64,000 bases of DNA from Tubulanus polymorphus (taxonomy: Eukaryota > Nemertea > Palaeonemertea > Tubulaniformes > Tubulanidae): NCBI RefSeq assembly GCF_964204645.1, contig NC_134026.1:434001-498000 (forward strand). The letters run 5' to 3'. Both the position numbers and the translations under genes were made by a program. Each line of letters starts with the position of its first letter. Position 1 is the first letter of the stretch. The notes under the pieces were generated by a model. That model ran no database searches. It was not told the DNA's origin and saw only the letters and a program-made list of their open reading frames with translations. Of this stretch, positions 57,701 to 64,000 are shown piece by piece.

Positions 57701-60700
57701 CAGAGTCAAATCATAACTCACGACTGCGGAACTGGGCCCAATGAATGATGATATAGATCACAGATCAGGATCCAGGTCCACAGTTGTGAGTTAGAGTTAA
57801 CTCTAAGTTAAAATAAGTTCATTTTCAATGTTTTTAACTCGGGTTAAATCTTAACTCACGACTGTTGAACTGGACCAGTATTGTAGTTGATACTAACCAA
57901 TATTCCGTAAGCTGTAGTATCTAATGAATAATGTAATCCCGCTAGTGTAGCCTGATATGTGTATTCATTCAACGCATCTTTAAACAACTGAGTAAACATG
58001 AATGATAAATTCACACTGATCGGATCCATGAATGTCATCGGACTGAAAAATATCAATTAAATCAAATATGGAAATACTCTCTCACTTCAAATACAGATAA
58101 AGTACATGTAAACTTTCGCACAATATTGAAGATTTGACGATGAAAATCTTTTTGACTAATATTTTGAGTAATCTTGATAAAATACTAAGATAAGGCTAAA
58201 CAAAAATGACACCTTGTTTCTCCGCAGCGGCCGGGTCATTTTTGTACAATATGATAAAATGTATAAACAGTTCATTTCTATAGCGGCCGGGTCTGTTATG
58301 GTAAAATTGATCACGATTTTAAAAAAAGTAATGTATAGGGTAGATAGGCGGCCGGCCGGGTCAACATTTAAGCTCAGCAGAGCGGAGAAATAAGGTATTA
58401 ATTTTTTTTAGCCTTAACCACAGTAGAATGTGCATTCTATCCGAAACGTGAATTTAACAGATTTTTATCATCAAATCTTTAACACTGTTGGTGTTTGATA
58501 CAGACTACGATAAGAGTTGATTGATTCTGTCTGCTCTCTCATACCTTGTTAATTCCATAGTGATGCATGATTTCGGTAATAGAAACTTGTCATCTTGTTT
58601 AAACCATAATCGACTCAGTGAAGTTTGCTACAATTTATCAGTTATAATAACATTACACGCTTCATATCCATGTCAAATTTGCAAAAACATTACAGAGTTT
58701 GCAATGTTTGCTAAGAATAAAGCAGAATATTGAAATTAAACTCTTCGATCTAAAACTGACCGCTTACAGAGATATTGATTTAACCCTTACCCGTACGACT
58801 ATCGGCATTCCATTCACATCTTTCTCTCGTTCAACTATGTCAAAGTTTGATGGAATGAATTCATTCCTTTCTGGAAGAGCAAGATTTGGGTGAAGACCAG
58901 CATTTGACCATCCCTGCAAAACATCAACAAATCAAATAAAAATGTTTAGTATGAATTTGGATGAGTAAATTTAGGATGAATTTAAATTAGTAAGTCTAGG
59001 ATGAATTTGAATTAGTAAATTTATGATTAATTTGCTTAGACATTACACATACATCTAACAGTTCTTGAGGAATTGGTTCCAGTTTATAGTCAGTTCCATA
59101 CCACTTCTCCTTTAAGTCTGTCTGTCCTTCAAATTTCTTTCCGATTACAGCAACTCTTTAAAACATATTCAGCGTGTTTATTGGACAATTGGATTGTGAA
59201 CTTTGACAGAACACCGACTGGTTAGCACTAGCCGAGTTGAGCTGGGTTGGAGTCTTACCTGATATTTTCTGGTGTTAATTTATCTAAAACCATATCGATT
59301 AACTCTGGTTTGAAGTCGTACAAAAGATACGGACCACTTATTACTTCTTCTATCGGGTAATCCTAGAGATACAATGAAACATTACATGATTTAGTGATTA
59401 CAGAATGTTAAATTGAAAGAGTTGAAAATATAAACGTACATGTAATGCTGCAGCTAGACCACACGTATATGATCTCGGTTTATCTTTATCCTTAAATCTG
59501 AAAGTCATCGCATTTAGATCCTACAAAATATAAAACTTATTAATGCATTGTTAATGTTTTACAGAATAAATGCAACGAAGAATTGATTGATGAATGAATA
59601 CAAACCCGACATTCTTCAAACACCCATTCCTGAGTTCCTTCTTTACGTAACAAATTCAAATATTGAAATGTCAACGAAACTATATCATCTACATGATCTA
59701 TAACAAAGAGGATATGTTCGAATAAAGTTTATTCATCAAAATCTCATCAAATACAAGAAGCGTAATTCGTTATATAATAAACACTTACTTATTCCTTCTT
59801 CAGTTAAATCGGCATTCAATACGAAAAACATGAATCCTTTAGCTCCAGTTTTCTGGCCAGCTACGATAGTATTCACCCATCCACGTAACTTCAGTTCGGA
59901 TAGCATACTACCCGGGCCTTCGTGACCCAATAAATGGCCCAAATACATATCAGGCTACGATTAAACGATGGTATTAATATTCTCACTATTCTGGTCTGAG
60001 GACTTAACTCGAGTTTAAATCTATTCATTATTCATGACAATGTAAATCTAGAGTTTATGAATATGAATTCAACTTACGCCTGATTTATAGTGCGGGTGTA
60101 CATCTGGAATCGGCCAGGTTATATTCATATTTCTGACATCCTTTATCGGAACAACACTAGCTTTCAACTATAAAAACCAAATCAATTATTAAGTATAAAA
60201 CTGCAGGGCCGACTGGAGACAGACACAAGTGGCCTGAAATTCAACCTCAAAAGGAAACGGTTTTGATTTTCACCTTGCACTGATCAGGACCGTACGGATG
60301 CTCTAACCATTCCGGTACTTTCACATTCTTATTCTTAACATCGGCGAACAATTTCACGACGAGATCAGTTAATTCATCCAAACTTTCTATAAAACATGTT
60401 CAATGATAGTAAAATAGCACAAGAATTACTGACAATGAGTCTATTACTGAATAGATAGGAGTTAGTATGGTAGCGTACCTTTACCAAGAACGCATAAAGC
60501 CATCAGGTTTGAAGAGTAGTATTTATCATGGAACTTCAACAGTTCATCTCTTACGTCTAAACCTTTTTGTTTAGGAATCGTTTCCAATGTTTCCTTGTTA
60601 CCTTTGTAAAACAACGGGAGAAATTTAGAGAAATCTGACGCACTGTTTCGAAATATATGCATCTAATCAGGGCCAGGTCCAACGCCAACGTTTAAGATCT

Positions 60701-63019
60701 TTGAAGGACACATTTATGGGGATTTTTTACAATTGAAAAGGCATATTTGGAGGCGTATTAGTAAAATATGTTACATTTGAAAATTTATGGATGGGATTTG
60801 ACGCATTCACAGCATTTTCAAGTAGAAAAACTTTTCCTTCAATCCAACTATACAGAGATTTATAACAATAGGGCTGCAGTAAACTCGGAGGGTCTCCCAC
60901 GAAACCCCCTGAACACTGATCACTGAACTAACCAGTTCCAAATTTGCTAAAATCATGATTCGGATCAGCAGTTGATTTCTCTAGTTGGTTAAATCTCCAG
61001 CCGTCACTGGGAATATTCTTAGAATTCTCTGAATCGACGGCGTTGACTTCACGTTCAGTGGCAGACGATGTGAACAGTGGATTTAGGAAAAACTGAGAAA
61101 ACCTGAAAATATGCACAACATCTCAGTGTCAATTAAATCCCCGAAAATGGTAAGTTTACTTTATTTAAAAAAATTTTTTTTTAAGATTTAGAGATTCAAG
61201 TCGGTTAAAGTTGACACAGATTTGACACAGATTTAAATTACCACTAGTTCACTTTCAATTGATAATAATTCTTGAATCAAATTCTAGCTCAAAACTGTTT
61301 AACTGGGTGCTGAATTAGGGGTTAACTCAATTCATAGACAGAGTTAAAATTTGTCTACAGGACCCAGTTCCACAGTTGTGAGTTAAGAGTTAACACTGAG
61401 TTAAAGTTAGTTCATTTTCAATCAGTTTATTCAGAGTCAAATCTTAACTCAACTGTGGAACTGCACCCAATAGCACAGTTGTGACTTCAGTCCAAAAGAG
61501 CTCTTAAATCTGAAGATTCAAATTGTTAGATTGGCTTCAGAACTAAGTCGCTCTTAGACGTAAGCAATCACTGTCCAACTAGCCTCTGATTGCTAGTTTT
61601 ACCTGTCTAATGCGTTCGCAAGTTGATCAGGAGCGACGTCGAAGTAAAAGTTAGTACTTTCAGCACTAGTAAATGCATTGCTACTACCTCCATTCTCAGA
61701 AAGAAACTACAAAAACATCATTTCAACGTTTCAATCAAAATCCATAAAATCTAAAATCTAAATCCATAAATCCAACATCTAAAATTGTTTAACTCTAATG
61801 GATTTGATTAATTACCTTGGTGTAATCGTTTTCTCCAGGGTACTGAAAATTTAAAAAAATCATCAAAATTAAGAAGGGACTTTATGACATAATGAATATT
61901 ACATAAAATAGACTGCATGCTTGCCTCACAAGCACACAGCATACTGTATATATTTATTGAGTTGTGGAGGGGCTGTGTCAACCTGGTTTCAAATCATTTA
62001 ATGTCGAGACAATAAATTAACAGTCATAATACATTAAGATGTAGACAGAAGTGGTTTGATCTTACACGCGACCTTAATTTTAGAAATCTCAACATATTTC
62101 CCTGATTTCTATCTACTTTACCAAATTCCCAGACTTTTTTAAAGAAAATAAACTTCCCTGACTATCCAGGTAAGTGGCAACCCTGAGTTAATTTAATTGG
62201 GTCAATGTTTTATTGCACGTTATTTCATATGACTATATAATTTCGCATCTGGTAAGGAGCGATAAAAATAAAATCTCAATTATGAATATAAAATCAATAC
62301 CTTTTCAGTACCGAGGAACAACATATGTTCACAGAAATGAGCGAGACCGGGTAAATCAAACGGATCCATCATGTGACCTATATGGACGTCCATCGCAGCT
62401 GAAGATTTATCAGTTTCTGGATCGCTGATCAACAGAACTTTCATTCCGTTAGAAAGCTCTAACCCTCGATATCCTCGCTTGTCATTCTGTGGTTTAATTA
62501 TCGATTCGACCGATTTCGAAATAACTGTCGAATTACTATCTGCTGATGAAGGAGCCATTTCCAGTCTTTGTTGGCTGCAAAATCTGCACAGAAATTTAAC
62601 AGAATCAAAACTTTAAAAAGGCTAGATTTTACAAATTCAGCGTTGAAACTGAAAAAGAAGAATTTGGAGAATTTTATGGTACGAGCTGTCAATCTGCAAA
62701 ACTTTCACTTGAAGTTGAATCGATTGGTGCGATTCCAGAATAGGGGACTATAGCAATATATACGTAGTCATAGTAATCAATTAAGTAATAATATTAGTAA
62801 TTGATAATGATGATATATAATGATAGTAATGTATATAGTAATTAATGATGATTGCATTTCATTTTATTTTTGGGACAGTAGAAAATCGATATCGGAACAG
62901 AAATAACTGGCCAGCACTAACCTGACACCGGTCGCAATAAAATGTGATCTTATTATGTTTTTACTGTAGATCTTTGTCACAATTTGTCGAAAAGAAACTA
63001 ATTTCATAACCGAAAACAT
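54710..63019 (-). CDS. IDE: insulin-degrading enzyme (insulysin, M16A metalloprotease)
   Basis: Twenty-five coding exons, minus strand, in transcript order: 63019-62922, 62574-62301, 61842-61816, 61706-61603, 61102-60933, 60601-60479, 60386-60274, 60167-60078, 59954-59789, 59697-59606, 59520-59440, 59362-59259, 59155-59053, 58913-58791, 58627-58545, 58042-57898, 57485-57375, 57154-57034, 56574-56371, 56203-56036, 55872-55748, 55642-55495, 55412-55351, 55164-55030, 54808-54710. They total 3069 nt, 1022 aa (human 1019), and every phase closes. The zinc site is HFCEH at 112-116 with the third ligand Glu193 in [51 protein letters not shown] and the C-terminal SMKAKL are conserved. Family role: cytosolic and mitochondrial degradation of insulin, amyloid-beta and other small amyloidogenic peptides. 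Leader and second AUG (Met39) suggest dual targeting. The exon 19 donor is GC. Confidence 0.97.
57180..57319. mobile_element. 140-bp foldback element in IDE intron 17
   Basis: Ends GGGGCCGGTTGCATAGTCGTG and CACGACTGTGCAACTGGCCC are complementary. The interior CTTAAGACCAGTCTTAAG is itself palindromic. Related words (AAGACTGGTCTTAAG, TAGAACTAAGTTGG) occur in CDC45 intron 14 near 9050-9110. Confidence 0.85.
57630..57740. mobile_element. foldback element A in IDE intron 16
   Basis: GGACCCAGCTCCACAGTCG and the right end CGACTGCGGAACTGGGCCC are complementary, as are GTGAGTTAGAGTTAACTCTG and its right-hand partner. The loop centre is TTCATTTTCAA. Confidence 0.9.
57768..57878. mobile_element. foldback element B in IDE intron 16
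   Basis: Same family as the element 28 bp to its left (CAGGTCCACAGTTGTGAGTT and AACTCACGACTGTTGAACTG), with the same TTCATTTTCAA centre. Confidence 0.9.
58190..58418. mobile_element. MITE in IDE intron 15 with GCGGCCGGGT motifs
   Basis: Terminal inverted repeats of about 35 bp (TAAGGCTAAACAAAAATGAC ... CTTGTTTCTCCGC and its complement at 58382-58418). The interior has three copies of GCGGCCGGGT, very GC-rich against the surrounding AT-rich intron. Confidence 0.85.
61360..61468. mobile_element. foldback element C in IDE intron 4
   Basis: GGACCCAGTTCCACAGTTGT and the end CAACTGTGGAACTGCACCC are complementary, with AGTTAGTTCATTTTCAATCA at the centre as in elements A and B. A very decayed relative follows at 61474-61590. 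Confidence 0.88.
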
Positions 63020-63157
63020 CTGGAATACATCTTTAGATCCGATGCACTGTAAAGTGGCGGCATCTGACGGTGTGTAAGGTAGAAACTAGACTGGTTACCG
63101 AAGTCTATGGGACAGGCAACCAGTCTAGGTAGAAACTCGATTGCAAGGGACGAATCA

Positions 63158-63213
63158 CGTTAGTGTATCAGAATTCCGCTATCGACGAGCATAGCGGCAG
63201 CACCTGACGGTAT
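63158..63213. repeat. half-copy of the composite-repeat palindrome
   Basis: TTAGTGTATCAGAATTCCGC and CGAGCATAGCGGCAGCAC match the right arm of the palindromes at 10.9-16.4 kb. The left arm is absent. It lies just upstream of the IDE start. Confidence 0.75.
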
Positions 63214-63245
63214 CTAGCCAGACTGAACCTTCGGGTTCCGTCAGG

Positions 63246-63344
63246 GGTAACCACAATGTCGTTCAAGTTGTCGCGAGGTTAGAAGAACAATCTAATCAAG
63301 ATCTGGAACAATGGTCGAAGCGTATTCAACAAAAGATCCGATAA
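63246..63344 (+). CDS. possible exon, unrecognised
   Basis: After TTCCGTCAG (63234-63242) an open frame reads about 32 codons with coiled-coil character (ARLEEQSNQDLEQWSKRIQQ) to a TAA at 63342-63344. In a second frame an ATG at 63258 (context CCACAATGTCG) opens a short peptide up to a possible GAG|GTTAGA donor. It could be the last exon of a plus-strand gene, the start of a gene divergent from IDE, or chance. Confidence 0.25.
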   Translation, partial: GNHNVVQVVARLEEQSNQDLEQWSKRIQQKIR

Positions 63345-64000
63345 ACCAGAAAAAGGAGTTATTGAGGGTTATAAAATGAGCACACTCCTAAGTGGTCATA
63401 GTCCTGTGTGGTTTAGTCTCACGATCGGATATTTTCACAAACCACGTATTATTGAACTTCGTATAAGCCCATCCGATTGTGAAGACTTACCACCAACGAT
63501 TAGGTGGTAACTAACTAAGTCCAAAGTACAGCACATTGAGACTTCAAACTTTCTGAATTAACACTTAAAATCATTCCTTTCAATTCAATTAACGATAAGA
63601 CTCATGTTTTTGGTATTTTATATAGTTTTGTATTTTATTTCTGTGACACACTTCTTTCAGTGGTTCAATTGTAACATTCACTCTCAGACATTAGAGATTG
63701 CATAAACAGTTTCAGATAAAATGTCTTTCTATATTTGGTTAACTCGCGATAAAAACGTTTTTTTTTTCTCAATAGTCTCTCCTATTTTCAATATTGTATA
63801 ACACGATTTGTAACAGGGCTGGTTTCACCACTATCTAATTATCGCAATGAAAAAATGTACAAAACCTCCCAACTCTTCCCTTACAGTCCTAAATTTCTGA
63901 CAAATATTGCACCATCATAGTGTAGTCATCGAGCGTTCACCTCACAGCGCCAGTTATACAAACAACCCAAACGCTAACAATAAAACTTTGAGACATGATT
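63345..64000. other. no gene seen
   Basis: AT-rich, short ORFs only. An imperfect inverted pair CCTAATCGTTGG-like lies near 63493-63510. Nothing supported. Confidence 0.5.

Overview
The window is nuclear DNA of an animal. Genes are split into many short exons with GT-AG introns and encode typical metazoan proteins. The intergenic DNA is AT-rich and crowded with minisatellites, satellites, foldback elements, SINE-like and LINE-like remnants. Exon phases and protein lengths match human orthologues closely (UFD1 304 aa, CDC45 564 aa, IDE 1022 aa by my splicing). This intron richness, and a GPR143-type receptor next to a CCDC92 gene, fit a slowly evolving marine invertebrate, perhaps a spiralian such as a mollusc, annelid or brachiopod. 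The species cannot be named from the sequence.

Layout. 1-2434 (+) is the 3' part of RAD54B (recombination motor ATPase). 2907-5312 (-) is UFD1 (p97/NPL4 cofactor). 5908-10152 (+) is CDC45 (replicative helicase subunit). UFD1 and CDC45 are head to head with about 600 bp between start codons, the arrangement also found in human 22q11.2. 10153-16540 is a tandemly amplified composite repeat that has duplicated the last CDC45 exon and carries a 5'-truncated LINE. 16549-16801 is a frameshifted ORF of unknown origin. 17068-19874 (+) is a GPR143-like receptor. 20785-22303 (-) is CCDC92.

22.6-44.6 kb has no gene I can support. It is a repeat landscape: a 58-bp minisatellite, a 29-bp perfect hairpin, a 70-bp array, two interleaved satellites (about 153 and 159 bp) over 6 kb, a 70-bp array with an exact 300-bp higher-order period, and a 62-bp array. 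44603-52300 (-) is a candidate unrecognised gene: a TATA/CRE promoter, a leader exon, a 33-codon first coding exon and, in compatible phase, a 306-codon disordered terminal exon. 54710-63019 (-) is a complete insulin-degrading enzyme gene in 25 coding exons, with a mitochondrial-type leader, a second in-frame AUG, a 9-codon exon and one GC-AG intron.

Functional links. RAD54B, CDC45 and UFD1 all act in genome maintenance: recombination, CMG helicase, and p97-dependent extraction that in other species unloads CMG. UFD1 and CDC45 probably share a promoter. The most unusual signals are a run of about 20 copies of a CDC45 3' splice site, a UFD1 minisatellite abutting a 5' splice site, and a family of foldback elements scattered through IDE introns and intergenic DNA.
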